Source: an uncultured bacterium
Lineage (GTDB): Bacteria > Cyanobacteriota > Vampirovibrionia > Gastranaerophilales > Gastranaerophilaceae
Assembly (NCBI GenBank): GCA_902797965.1
Contig: CADBUY010000015.1
Coordinates: forward strand, 1 to 64,000
Direction: 5' to 3'
DNA: 64,000 nt
Shown here: positions 25,125 through 33,280 of the stretch, in pieces
How the letters are laid out: each line of letters starts with the position of its first letter
Numbering within the stretch: the first letter of the stretch is position 1
The notes under the pieces: generated by a model
The model's input: the letters and a program-made list of their open reading frames with translations, nothing else
The model's database searches: none
What the model was told of the DNA's origin: nothing
Program-made: the position numbers and the translations under genes

Positions 25125-26723
25125 ATGGAAACTTATGGAATCGAAAAATGGGGGATTACATCTCCTAAGGCTGTTCACAGAAACTGGACACCTGCTCAAT
25201 TAACAGAAGCAGCTCTTTTAAGAGGCGAAGGTAAACTTTCTGAAACAGGCGCTTTAGTTGTTACTACAGGTAAATACACAGGTCGTTCACCTAAGGACAA
25301 ATTTATTGTTGATACAGAATCTATCCACAATGATATCGCTTGGGGAAATGTTAACAGACCTATCTCAAGAGAAGCTTTTAACTCAATCAGAGATAAAATC
25401 GCTAACTACTTAAACGGTAAAGAAGTATTTATTTTTGATGGTTTTGCAGGTGCAGACAAGAAATATACTCAAAAATTCAGAGTTATCAATGAATTAGCAT
25501 CTCAAAACATGTTCATTCACCAATTATTAATCAGACCTACAGCAGAAGAATTAGCAAGCTACGGTGAAGCTGATTACACAATTCTTTGCGCTCCTGGTTT
25601 CAAATGCGATCCTGCTATTGACGGAACAAATTCTGAAGCTTGTATAGCTATCGACTACGAAGCTCACACAATTATTATCGCAGGTTCTCAATACTCAGGC
25701 GAAATCAAAAAATCAGTTTTCGCTACTATGAACTACGTTATGACTAAGAAAAACGTACTTCCAATGCACTGTTCAGCTAACATGGATCCTGAAACTCATG
25801 AAACAGCTGTTTTCTTCGGTCTTTCAGGAACAGGAAAAACAACTTTATCAGCTGACCCTGCTCGTAAATTAATCGGTGATGACGAACACGGCTGGTCACC
25901 TGACGGTGTATTCAACTTTGAAGGCGGCTGCTACGCTAAATGTATTAACTTAACAGAAGAAAATGAACCTGATATTTACCACGCAATCAAATTTGGTTCA
26001 CTTGTTGAAAACGTAATCATGAACGATGAAACAAGAGAACTTGATTTCGCTGACGGTTCATTAACTGAAAACACTCGTGTAGGCTACCCTGTTAACTACA
26101 TCAACAACGCTGCTATTCCTTCTAAAGGCGGAATACCAAAAGTTGTTGTATTCTTAACTGCTGATGCATTTGGTGTTCTTCCTCCAATCTCAAGATTAGA
26201 CAAGAACGCTGCTATGTACCACTTTGTAACAGGTTTCACTTCTAAATTAGCAGGTACTGAAAGAGGTATTACAGAACCTGTTCCTACATTCTCAACATTA
26301 TTCGGCGAACCATTCATGCCAATGGATGCATCTGTTTACGCTAAGATGTTAGGTGACAAACTTGACCAATACGGTACTAAAGTTTACTTAGTAAATACAG
26401 GTTGGGCAGGCGGCTCAGCTTCATCAGGCGCTAAGAGAATGAAACTTTCTTACACTCGTGCTATGGTTACAGCAGCTCTTAACGGCTCTTTTGATAACAT
26501 CGAATTCAAGCACCACGATGTATTCAACGTAGATTATCCTACATCTTGTCCTAACGTTCCTGATGAAATGTTAGATGCAAGAGGAATGTGGGCTGATAAA
26601 GCAGCATACGATGAAGCAGCTAACAAATTAGCTACAATGTTCAACGATAACTTCTCTAAGAAGTATCCGAACATGCCATCAGAAATCGTAAACGCTGGTC
26701 CTAAACCATTGAGTTTGGTATAG
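25125..26723 (+). CDS. pckA: Phosphoenolpyruvate carboxykinase (ATP)
   Basis: PckA interconverts oxaloacetate plus ATP with PEP, CO2 and ADP, in gluconeogenesis or, in fermenters, in CO2-fixing formation of oxaloacetate. The 532-aa length is typical. Motifs seen are Arg54 in GRSPKDKF, the kinase-1a P-loop GLSGTGKTT (232-240), the metal site GDDEHGW (251-257) and ENTRVGYP downstream. AAAGGAGG lies eight bases before the ATG. Codon bias is strong, as in a highly expressed gene. It is monocistronic with a terminator behind it. Confidence 0.98.
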   Translation: METYGIEKWGITSPKAVHRNWTPAQLTEAALLRGEGKLSETGALVVTTGKYTGRSPKDKFIVDTESIHNDIAWGNVNRPISREAFNSIRDKIANYLNGKEVFIFDGFAGADKKYTQKFRVINELASQNMFIHQLLIRPTAEELASYGEADYTILCAPGFKCDPAIDGTNSEACIAIDYEAHTIIIAGSQYSGEIKKSVFATMNYVMTKKNVLPMHCSANMDPETHETAVFFGLSGTGKTTLSADPARKLIGDDEHGWSPDGVFNFEGGCYAKCINLTEENEPDIYHAIKFGSLVENVIMNDETRELDFADGSLTENTRVGYPVNYINNAAIPSKGGIPKVVVFLTADAFGVLPPISRLDKNAAMYHFVTGFTSKLAGTERGITEPVPTFSTLFGEPFMPMDASVYAKMLGDKLDQYGTKVYLVNTGWAGGSASSGAKRMKLSYTRAMVTAALNGSFDNIEFKHHDVFNVDYPTSCPNVPDEMLDARGMWADKAAYDEAANKLATMFNDNFSKKYPNMPSEIVNAGPKPLSLV

Positions 26724-26746
26724 GATATAAATAAAATATCTAAAGT

Positions 26747-26782
26747 AGGGTGGGCAAAATCGTAAGATGTGCCCACCTTTTA
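26747..26782 (+). terminator. Terminator of pckA
   Basis: GGTGGGCA (26749-26756) pairs with TGCCCACC (26770-26777), followed by TTTTAATTT. The GTAGGGTGGGCAAA phrase recurs 60 bp downstream without a good partner, so the hairpin belongs to a small dispersed repeat; the tract 26783-26901 holds no gene. Confidence 0.75.
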
Positions 26783-26901
26783 ATTTAAACATATTATTTA
26801 GCAAAGTAGGGTGGGCAAAGCGAATGCGCGCCCACAAAGTAGCAAAGTAGAAGAAATATTAGAAAAAGCAGAAAAGAAAATTGATAAAATATTAAGTGAT
26901 A

Positions 26902-28227
26902 TTAATCAATCTTAACTTCAACTTCAAATTTTCTATTCCAGGGGTAAATGTAATCTATACTTCTTTTAGGAGTTTGCAGGGCACTAAATATAACATCTTC
27001 ATAAGGTTTCATAAGTTTTTTAATATCACAAGGCTTATCAATTTGCCCTCTTACATTCGCCTGATACGCCCAGTCATCAAGGTATCTTATTGCCTGAAGC
27101 TTTTTGTACGCTTCATCATCATATTTAACAGCGTTAAACTTTACTTTTACTCCCGCAAGCAAACTTCCCAAGGTATTTGCACTTGTATTCCATGCAGAAA
27201 ATCCATAATCAGGAAGAGGTATATTTTTTAATAACTCTTTTACGAACTCATTGTCAGCACCATTTGCATATCTGACATCTGCAACAGCAAAAGGTTTATT
27301 AGGTTTAACAAAGCCCCAGCTATAAGGTTCTGTTCCCCAACCCATTACAAGCTCTCCCTGTTTTTCTTTAAAATTATTGACTATTAACACAATATCAGCA
27401 TCATCTTCAGCAGAAACTACATCGAACCCCCCAAGTTCAAGCTGCTCCATCACAGACTTTTGTATTGAAATATCCTCATAATTTGAAATCTTGTCTAAAT
27501 ATTCAGGCTCTATAAATTTCGGATAAACTTTTATATTTTTTTCTATAGCTCTTGCAAGAAGTGTTAATGGAATCTCATCAGCACCTGTTTTTGTTATAGC
27601 ACCCCAGTTATCAAGCATTATTGCTTCCGAAACATTAAAACCATACTGAGCACAATCATCCTTAGAGAATATTAATGCATCAAACAAACCTTCTTTCTGC
27701 CAGTCAAGATACATTGCATTTATATTAAAATTACGCTTTCTTGTATTCAAATAATCATCAAGAATATTTTTTGGAATATCAGTTGGTATCGGCTTTTTAT
27801 ACTTGCAGGAATTATAAGAATAATCAAAAATCTTTTTACCCCAATCTTTCCAATATTCTTTTTCTTCCTCATTGTAATTATTATTTGAAATACGCATTAT
27901 GCTTGAAAAAGCGTAAACCTTTTTACCTCTTAATATCGGTTTTATTTTTTCAATTCTTTTCTTAATATCCCGAAAACTGTCATTTATTCTTCTTGACGGA
28001 ATTAACCCTCCATAAGCCAAAGTATCAAGCGACAATACCATAACATCTGTTTTGGGAATATTCGCCATCCAGTCAAAAATAGCATCAGTATCAGCATACT
28101 TGGTCAGACTGCCTAAATATTCCCTTGGCGGAATAAAAAGCTCTATATCCTTATCAATTGCACAAATATCTTTTGCTAAATTGTAACAAACCGGCCGATT
28201 ATCTATAGGTATAAAACAAATCTTCAT
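26902..28227 (-). CDS. DUF4127 family protein
   Basis: The 441-aa protein matches the DUF4127 pattern: an N-terminal I-P-I-D-N-R-P (residues 6-12), PPREYLGSL near 34, and SLDTLAYGGLIPSR near 85-98. The family's function is not known to me; it is cytosolic by sequence (no signal peptide). The length is a little short for the family. A TAAAAT -10 box with TTTACA 18 bases further upstream ends six bases before the ATG, so the mRNA may be leaderless. No Shine-Dalgarno is seen. Confidence 0.85.
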   Translation of the reverse strand: MKICFIPIDNRPVCYNLAKDICAIDKDIELFIPPREYLGSLTKYADTDAIFDWMANIPKTDVMVLSLDTLAYGGLIPSRRINDSFRDIKKRIEKIKPILRGKKVYAFSSIMRISNNNYNEEEKEYWKDWGKKIFDYSYNSCKYKKPIPTDIPKNILDDYLNTRKRNFNINAMYLDWQKEGLFDALIFSKDDCAQYGFNVSEAIMLDNWGAITKTGADEIPLTLLARAIEKNIKVYPKFIEPEYLDKISNYEDISIQKSVMEQLELGGFDVVSAEDDADIVLIVNNFKEKQGELVMGWGTEPYSWGFVKPNKPFAVADVRYANGADNEFVKELLKNIPLPDYGFSAWNTSANTLGSLLAGVKVKFNAVKYDDEAYKKLQAIRYLDDWAYQANVRGQIDKPCDIKKLMKPYEDVIFSALQTPKRSIDYIYPWNRKFEVEVKID

Positions 28228-28233
28228 AGCTGA

Positions 28234-28263
28234 ATTTTATCACATTTTTACGAGTTTTGTAAA
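28234..28263 (-). promoter_or_regulatory. Promoter with -10 box six bases from the start codon
   Basis: On the minus strand TTTACA (28263-28258), 18 bases, TAAAAT (28239-28234), then six bases and the ATG at 28227. Transcription would begin at the start codon. Confidence 0.55.
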
Positions 28264-28290
28264 CAAATGTAAAATTTAATTGTTTTATAT

Positions 28291-28317
28291 TAAAGTTTTA
28301 CAAATAAATGCCGATAA
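28291..28317 (+). promoter_or_regulatory. Perfect sigma-28 (FliA)-type promoter
   Basis: TAAAGTTT (28291-28298), exactly 11 bases, GCCGATAA (28310-28317): a full 16/16 match to the FliA consensus. It lies 65 bp before the GTG at 28375. Confidence 0.85.
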
Positions 28318-28374
28318 ATAGAGTAAAGGGAAAATAAAAAGAGAAAATTTAAATAAGCTTGGGAGGAATTTAAC

Positions 28375-28929
28375 GTGGCAAATTTGCAGGGGAAAAGCAA
28401 TGCACAAATTCAGAACGATTTCGAAACTTCCGTTGGAGAAATCAAGCTTGTTGCAATGGATACCTTTGAAACAACAAGTTTTGATTATCACAAAATACCG
28501 GAAATAGACGGCAATGCCAGAAATCACGCATTTAGAATTGCAGACAAGATTCAGGATGAAGCACATAAATTTTGGTTATTTCGAAGAAAAAATGTTATTA
28601 GAAACAGACTTCTGGAACTAAATAGACAAAACACATACAGTTTTACAGGATATATGATAACGACATCTGATTCTCAATCAGTTCTTGGTGATATTGAAGA
28701 TTGTATTAGCTTTGAGGTTTTAAAACACATGTTAATATGTCTTTTAAAACAAGCGGAAGATTGCGGACTCGGCGATTCATTTCAATACAAAAAACTAAAA
28801 AAAGAGTATAGTTTATTAATTAAAACAGGGGGTTCTTCTTTAAAAAGAAAAGTAAATAAGAAACTTGTAAAAGAAACCAATATTCATATAGAGAATTTAT
28901 ATATGGAAATGTATAAAATTTTACACTAA
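28375..28929 (+). CDS. Uncharacterised protein with C-terminal domain shared with the 29430 gene
   Basis: The 184-aa protein starts at GTG; GGGAGGAA lies about 7 bases upstream and fixes this start. Residues ~50-184 align with residues ~235-369 of the neighbouring protein: a RIADKI helix, N-x-Y-S-F-x-G (NTYSFTGYMI versus NAYSFIGKFI), L-K-H-M-L-x-x-L-L-K-Q-A versus L-H-V-M-K-A-L-L-Q-Q-A, and the end NLYMEMYKIL versus NLYTEMSKVY. It is predicted all-helical and cytosolic. It has its own sigma-28-like promoter and terminator. Function unknown. Confidence 0.85.
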   Translation: MANLQGKSNAQIQNDFETSVGEIKLVAMDTFETTSFDYHKIPEIDGNARNHAFRIADKIQDEAHKFWLFRRKNVIRNRLLELNRQNTYSFTGYMITTSDSQSVLGDIEDCISFEVLKHMLICLLKQAEDCGLGDSFQYKKLKKEYSLLIKTGGSSLKRKVNKKLVKETNIHIENLYMEMYKILH

Positions 28930-28948
28930 TAAGTTTTATAATCAAGTT

Positions 28949-28977
28949 AAAAAGACCGAAGAATCGGTCTTTTTTTG
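28949..28977 (+). terminator. Rho-independent terminator
   Basis: AAAGACCGA (28951-28959), loop AGAA, TCGGTCTTT (28964-28972) and a T-run. It ends the 28375 transcript. Confidence 0.9.
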
Positions 28978-29016
28978 TTTTTTTGTAAATTTTTGTAAAA
29001 TATTTAAAAATTTTTC

Positions 29017-29043
29017 TAAAGTTTAGAAAAAATTTGCCGATAT
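29017..29043 (+). promoter_or_regulatory. Sigma-28 (FliA)-type promoter with long leader
   Basis: TAAAGTTT (29017-29024), exactly 11 bases, GCCGATAT (29036-29043): 15 of 16 consensus bases. The next sizeable gene starts at 29430, leaving a leader of nearly 390 bases with one possible small ORF. Confidence 0.8.
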
Positions 29044-29226
29044 ATGAATTGTAATATTAAAGGGATTATGTAGAAGGACTTGGTTAAAAACTTACACACC
29101 GAATTTTACCTCAATTAAATAAATAGCAAAAATCTAATTGTAGAAGAAAAGAATAGCGGCATTTTTGGGCTGTCTAACCATTATGCCGAAAACATTTACC
29201 AGATGAAAGGAGCATATAGAATAATT

Positions 29227-29352
29227 ATGATGATTTTTCTCAACCGTTTAAATCGCAGCGATTTTAAAAATTTTGCATTAAAAGTTTTATCAGAAGAAAT
29301 TGTATTTAACCCCAAAAAAGAAATGATTTTTTGCAAACCTGAAGTAACATAA
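29227..29352 (+). CDS. Possible 41-aa small protein in the leader
   Basis: An ATG at 29227 opens 41 codons (MMIFLNRLNRSDFKNF at the start), ending TAA at 29352. AAAGGAG lies about 15 bases upstream, which is rather far. The peptide is basic with a few aromatics and resembles nothing I know. It could be a regulatory leader peptide or a decayed gene fragment between the sigma-28-like promoter and the 29430 gene. Confidence 0.3.
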   Translation: MMIFLNRLNRSDFKNFALKVLSEEIVFNPKKEMIFCKPEVT

Positions 29353-29429
29353 AATATGAATTTTGGCTCTAAAAATTGAAGTGTAGAAAACCGTTAAATT
29401 AATATCAATCAACAAAAGGAGAAATTAAT

Positions 29430-30539
29430 ATGACAGAACTATTCAACATGAAAGTAAACTTAAACAAAGTCTCAAAAGCTGTAAAACACTTTGTAGAAGA
29501 TGTTGCAAAAACAGAGGGAAGCAAAAAAAGAATTGATACAGACAATGAGTTTAATCAACTTAGTATGTACCTGTCCGGAGCAGGAACAAGTATGAATAAA
29601 GATGAAATTGGATACATTCAAGGAATTATGTTTGAATATCAGGACAAAAAAGCAAAAGAATTTGAAGAAAATTGTGTAACAGAAAATACAAAAAAAGAAG
29701 TTTCAAAAATCGCAAAGCGGATGGGTGATAAAAAAATAATTGATACGGATGAAGAAGCACAAGCACTTGCTACAATGTTAAGAAATACTCATAATGACTT
29801 AAATCAGGCAGATATAATATATATTCAGAATCTGCTGTTAACAAGCGGTTACGCAAACTATTTACCAAAACCACCACAATCGCCTGTTCAAGTTGTCAAT
29901 GTAACTATTAACGAAATTTACGTCGATGATAAAGAAGAAAAGAAACAAAACATCGGAGAAGAAACTACAAACGAAGCAAAAGAAAAACCAGTTCACAAAA
30001 GACACACACCAACTCCCAAAGTAAGACCAAATAAACCACAGAAACCAACAATTCCTACTAACCCAACCCCTCCGGAAGACAAAAAAACAGAAAAAGAATT
30101 TAAAATAGAAGAAAAAGACAGAAACAAAGGCTTTGGACTTGCTGACAGAATTGTCCACGAACTCAACAGTCATATCGCAAACAATCAAGTTATTAAAAAT
30201 GCACTCGGAGAAGTTGACAACAAAAATGCTTACAGTTTTATAGGTAAATTCATAAGTGCGGCAAAACAAGGTGTAAACAAAGGAGTATTTAGTGTAAGCG
30301 ATTTATTTAATACATTAAATTACAGAGATACCTTACACGTTATGAAAGCCCTTTTACAACAAGCAAAAAGCATTGGACTGGAAAACACAAAAGCATACAA
30401 TACACTAAAAGAAGAAATAGATTATGCAAAAAGATATTTGTCTGAAAATCCGAAAGCAGATCCAACAAAAATGACAATCGAAAAAGCTGACAGAGCAGTT
30501 AAAAACTTATACACCGAAATGTCTAAAGTTTACAACTAA
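29430..30539 (+). CDS. Uncharacterised two-part protein with internal duplication
   Basis: The 369-aa protein has AAAGGAG before its ATG. Residues ~14-70 and ~85-140 are an internal duplication: each has an I-D-T-D-x-E helix followed 20 residues later by D-E/I-I-x-Y-I-Q-x-x-(M/L). A Pro/Lys/Thr-rich linker (THTPTPKVRPNKPQK-like, about 185-225) joins this to a C-terminal helical domain shared with the 28375 protein. There is no signal peptide. It is preceded by a sigma-28-like promoter nearly 390 bp upstream and followed by a strong bidirectional terminator. Function unknown. Confidence 0.85.
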   Translation: MTELFNMKVNLNKVSKAVKHFVEDVAKTEGSKKRIDTDNEFNQLSMYLSGAGTSMNKDEIGYIQGIMFEYQDKKAKEFEENCVTENTKKEVSKIAKRMGDKKIIDTDEEAQALATMLRNTHNDLNQADIIYIQNLLLTSGYANYLPKPPQSPVQVVNVTINEIYVDDKEEKKQNIGEETTNEAKEKPVHKRHTPTPKVRPNKPQKPTIPTNPTPPEDKKTEKEFKIEEKDRNKGFGLADRIVHELNSHIANNQVIKNALGEVDNKNAYSFIGKFISAAKQGVNKGVFSVSDLFNTLNYRDTLHVMKALLQQAKSIGLENTKAYNTLKEEIDYAKRYLSENPKADPTKMTIEKADRAVKNLYTEMSKVYN

Positions 30540-30552
30540 AATTTAATAAAAT

Positions 30553-30586
30553 GCGGCGATATCTGATGATATCGCCGCTGCTTTTC
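30553..30586. terminator. Bidirectional terminator
   Basis: GCGGCGATATC (30553-30563), loop TGAT, GATATCGCCGC (30568-30578), with a T-rich stretch on one side and an A-rich stretch on the other. It separates the convergent 29430 and 30605 genes. Confidence 0.85.
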
Positions 30587-30604
30587 TTCTCTCTCTTCTC
30601 TTTA

Positions 30605-31693
30605 TTAAGCCTTTATGTTATTTTTTGATAAACTTGCTTTTAAACCTTGTGCCAAATCGTGTCTGCCACTCTTTTCATAGATAGCAGTCATTGATTCTAA
30701 GAACTTTAAGTTATCAATATTTGGATTTCCCTGATTTACGGGAGCTGTATTCACAGGAGTTGTATGTTTTTTAATAGGAGCTTGCTGCGGAGCCGTTGCC
30801 GTTGCAACAGATGTTCTTGGCTGAGCAAGTTGCTGCTGCATTACAGCCTGAGCCATCTGGTTACGCAGCAAAGGACTTACATATTGGTGCATTCTCGGAT
30901 TATGGATAGGTGCTTGTTCATAAGGATTTTCATTTTCTTTCTTATATGCGTTTAAGCCATAATTTACTGTTGTAAACGGTTTATCAGTATTCATATAAGA
31001 ATTGCCGGAAATAGGACTTACACCTTTATACATATCAATTTCTCTTTCATTCAAATTTTGCTGAGGCAAACCGATTTTTGTTTCCGGATCTTTGCGTTTA
31101 AATAATCTTACTACAGCAAACACAAGTAAACCTACTAAGCCATAAGAGAAAACTTTATTCATTGTATCTGATGCTTCACCAACAGAATCCTCTAATTCTG
31201 AACTTATTGATGAAGATTTGTTAGTTATTTTATTAAACAGAGAACTTGTTTTACTTTGAGCAGCATCTTCTCTGTAAATAGGAGCATAATTATCAATTGG
31301 ACTGTTCAACTTTATTTGTTGCTTTTCAGGAGTTTTTTCAACAGCCGCAGGAGCCATTGAATCAAAAGTAACACTTGATTCCTGAGCATTTTCAGCTTGG
31401 AAGAAAATACTTATTCCGTTATTTCCGACATTTTCTACCATTACGGTATCAACATTTGATACATTATTATAAACCGTATTCAAAGTTTTAGAAGCTCTTA
31501 TACCTTTCATATTGAGAGTAATCTTGTTTGGTGCCTGCACTGATTTCTTAACATCTACAGACTTATCTGCCACCAAAACTATATTGTATGTGTCCTTTAC
31601 AGGAACAATTTCAATTGTCTGCAATACATTTTCCTCTGCACAAACTGTAAGCATGGATAATATTAAACCTATAAATAACAACGCTTTTTTCAT
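30605..31693 (-). CDS. Secreted AMIN-domain-like envelope protein with one membrane anchor
   Basis: The 362-aa protein has a signal peptide (MKKALLFIGLILSMLTVCA). Residues 25-110 (IEIVPVKDTYNIVLVADKS..., NKITLNMKGI) have the strand pattern of an AMIN domain, which in AmiC and PilQ binds peptidoglycan and localises proteins. A single hydrophobic helix near 186-200 (GLVGLLVFAVVRLF) precedes RKD, so the remaining part, Gln/Pro-rich with QQQLAQP and low complexity, would lie in the cytoplasm. A short helical module ends the protein. The AMIN call rests on pattern only. Confidence 0.75.
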   Translation of the reverse strand: MKKALLFIGLILSMLTVCAEENVLQTIEIVPVKDTYNIVLVADKSVDVKKSVQAPNKITLNMKGIRASKTLNTVYNNVSNVDTVMVENVGNNGISIFFQAENAQESSVTFDSMAPAAVEKTPEKQQIKLNSPIDNYAPIYREDAAQSKTSSLFNKITNKSSSISSELEDSVGEASDTMNKVFSYGLVGLLVFAVVRLFKRKDPETKIGLPQQNLNEREIDMYKGVSPISGNSYMNTDKPFTTVNYGLNAYKKENENPYEQAPIHNPRMHQYVSPLLRNQMAQAVMQQQLAQPRTSVATATAPQQAPIKKHTTPVNTAPVNQGNPNIDNLKFLESMTAIYEKSGRHDLAQGLKASLSKNNIKA

Positions 31694-31782
31694 AATAAAA
31701 TACTCTCTCTCCCTTAACTATAGTTTACATGATTGCCATGACCATGCCATCAATCAAGAGATTAAATTTAATATGACTCAAC

Positions 31783-31800
31783 CTAGACCATATGGTCTAG
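31783..31800. promoter_or_regulatory. Perfect 18-bp palindrome, possible operator
   Basis: CTAGACCATATGGTCTAG is its own reverse complement. It lies between the AMIN-like gene start and the end of the membrane protein gene. There is no T-run for termination on the minus strand, so a protein-binding site is more likely than a terminator. Confidence 0.4.
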
Positions 31801-31850
31801 ATTAAATTTTTTTGTTAGTATTTACAGCTATTAAAAACTAATAATGGATT

Positions 31851-32807
31851 TTATTTATTTTGATTATTTCTATATCCAATACCTGCTCGATATCCTGATA
31901 TTGAATACAAAATCGGCAGTGATGGTTCAATCCACTTTAAGCCGGATAACAAAGATACAGTTGCTATGTCATCTGTATGTAAACTTAAATCCAAAAGTTC
32001 AGGAGTTCGTTTTTCTTCTTTTTTACCTTTAAACATTATTGGGTTAATAAATTTATTACCAATATAATTAGCTATTAAGCTGCCTCCTATAACTCCGGTT
32101 GTTAATATCCCTGCTACCATTCCTAAGCAACGTGCGGTTTTGGACTTAATATTCATCTGTTCTAAAATACCCAGCGCGATTCCGGCACCAATGTTGCATA
32201 AAAATATATTTGCCAAGTATTGATATATACCCTCATTAACTTTATTCGGAAGTTTCTCTTTCCAATCATCGCGATACAATTTATCAGCAGCAATCCCTCC
32301 TGCTATACCGCCTGCTACAGGGATAGCTCCATAGATAGAAAGCCATCCTATTTCTTTAAAGATATCTTTTGCTTTGATATAATCAGGAGGCGGAATCAGT
32401 TTATTTCCAATTTCCTTATCTTTCTCGAATAATTTTGCAACTTCTTTAACGCTCAACAAATTTTCTTTTGATTTATTTAATATTTCGCTAATCTCTTTTG
32501 AACCATTTGTATACGAATCTGCAATTACTTTATTTTCAGTTTTTACAGATGCAAGAGATTGTGACATTTTTCTACCGGTGATTACTGATGCTATTTTAGG
32601 AGCTAAAATAGCGGATAAGACAGTCATCCCCAGTATAATACCAAGCTTTCCGCCCTCTTTTTTACGTTGTTCTTTAGGAGTATCACAAAGTTCCTTTGCC
32701 AAAACTACTCCTGAACCACCTGTAAGTATCATGGGAATATGCTTATTAATCTTTGCTACTAAAATCGGCTGGTCTAAAAATTTTCCTATGGCTGAAATAG
32801 GAGTCAT
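31851..32807 (-). CDS. Multi-pass membrane protein coupled to a DtxR-family regulator
   Basis: The 318-aa protein has about six hydrophobic segments, near 25-42 (IPMILTGGSGVVLAKEL), 54-74 (LGIILGMTVLSAILAPKIA), 155-180 (WLSIYGAIPVAGGIAGGIAA), 200-222, 234-255 and possibly 290-308. A charged cytoplasmic stretch of ~65 residues lies at 80-145. Its ATG overlaps the stop of the DtxR-type regulator gene by 4 bp, so it is cotranscribed with it and probably metal-regulated. It has no NRAMP or ZIP signature, so a transporter role is only a guess. Confidence 0.8.
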   Translation of the reverse strand: MTPISAIGKFLDQPILVAKINKHIPMILTGGSGVVLAKELCDTPKEQRKKEGGKLGIILGMTVLSAILAPKIASVITGRKMSQSLASVKTENKVIADSYTNGSKEISEILNKSKENLLSVKEVAKLFEKDKEIGNKLIPPPDYIKAKDIFKEIGWLSIYGAIPVAGGIAGGIAADKLYRDDWKEKLPNKVNEGIYQYLANIFLCNIGAGIALGILEQMNIKSKTARCLGMVAGILTTGVIGGSLIANYIGNKFINPIMFKGKKEEKRTPELLDLSLHTDDIATVSLLSGLKWIEPSLPILYSISGYRAGIGYRNNQNK

Positions 32808-33226
32808 AAACTTTCCTTTTTATAATCCTCTATAACTTCTGAATGGCGCTTACAATAAAGAGTAAATTGACGCATTCTTTCCAGCACATCTTTTGATACA
32901 ATGTGTTCAATCTTACATCCAATCTCCTCAGATTCTGCCGGACTCATTGCTAAAATTGTTTCAAAAAAATCTTTTAAAACATTATGCTTGTGATAAACAT
33001 CAATGGCACTCATTTTTCCTTTTTCGGTTAATTTAATGGCACCATAACTTTCGTATTGAATTAATCCTTTTGTTACCAACTTTGAAAGGGCTTCTGAAAC
33101 TGACGCGCGGGAGATATTCAGATGGCGCGCCAGCTCTGCACCCTTAAGTTGTGTCTTATTAAGTTCCGCAATGTAGATTGCTTCTATATAATCTTCTAAT
33201 CCCGATGACAAATTATCTGTATTCAT
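32804..33226 (-). CDS. DtxR/MntR family metal-dependent repressor
   Basis: From the ATG at 33226 the 140-aa protein starts MNTDNLSSGLEDYIEAIY, the standard opening of this family. A winged helix-turn-helix follows (GAELARHLNISRASVSEAL) with the Y-x-x-x-x-L-T-x-x-G-K wing, then a dimerisation domain carrying metal-ligand residues (E-S-E-E-I-G-C-K-I-E-H). It lacks a C-terminal SH3-like domain, as do MntR-type members, which sense Mn(II) or Fe(II). A palindrome overlaps its own promoter, implying autoregulation. A longer start at 33259 would lie inside the promoter. Confidence 0.92.
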   Translation of the reverse strand: MNTDNLSSGLEDYIEAIYIAELNKTQLKGAELARHLNISRASVSEALSKLVTKGLIQYESYGAIKLTEKGKMSAIDVYHKHNVLKDFFETILAMSPAESEEIGCKIEHIVSKDVLERMRQFTLYCKRHSEVIEDYKKESL

Positions 33227-33238
33227 ATTACAGAAATA

Positions 33239-33267
33239 ATTGTAAGGTATACCTAACACTTTGTCAA
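33239..33267 (-). promoter_or_regulatory. Promoter with embedded DtxR-type operator
   Basis: On the minus strand TTGACA (33267-33262), exactly 17 bases, TACAAT (33244-33239). The spacer holds TTAGGTATACCTTA (33256-33243), a near-perfect palindrome of the TTAGG-N4-CCTAA style bound by DtxR-type repressors. The -10 ends 12 bases before the ATG, leaving a leader of only about six bases. Confidence 0.8.
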
Positions 33268-33280
33268 GAAAAAGTTTATC

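Noticed and set aside
31851-32807. NRAMP-type manganese transporter, expected beside a DtxR/MntR regulator
   Set aside because: The protein lacks NRAMP, ZIP and cation-efflux signature motifs and has only about six hydrophobic segments.
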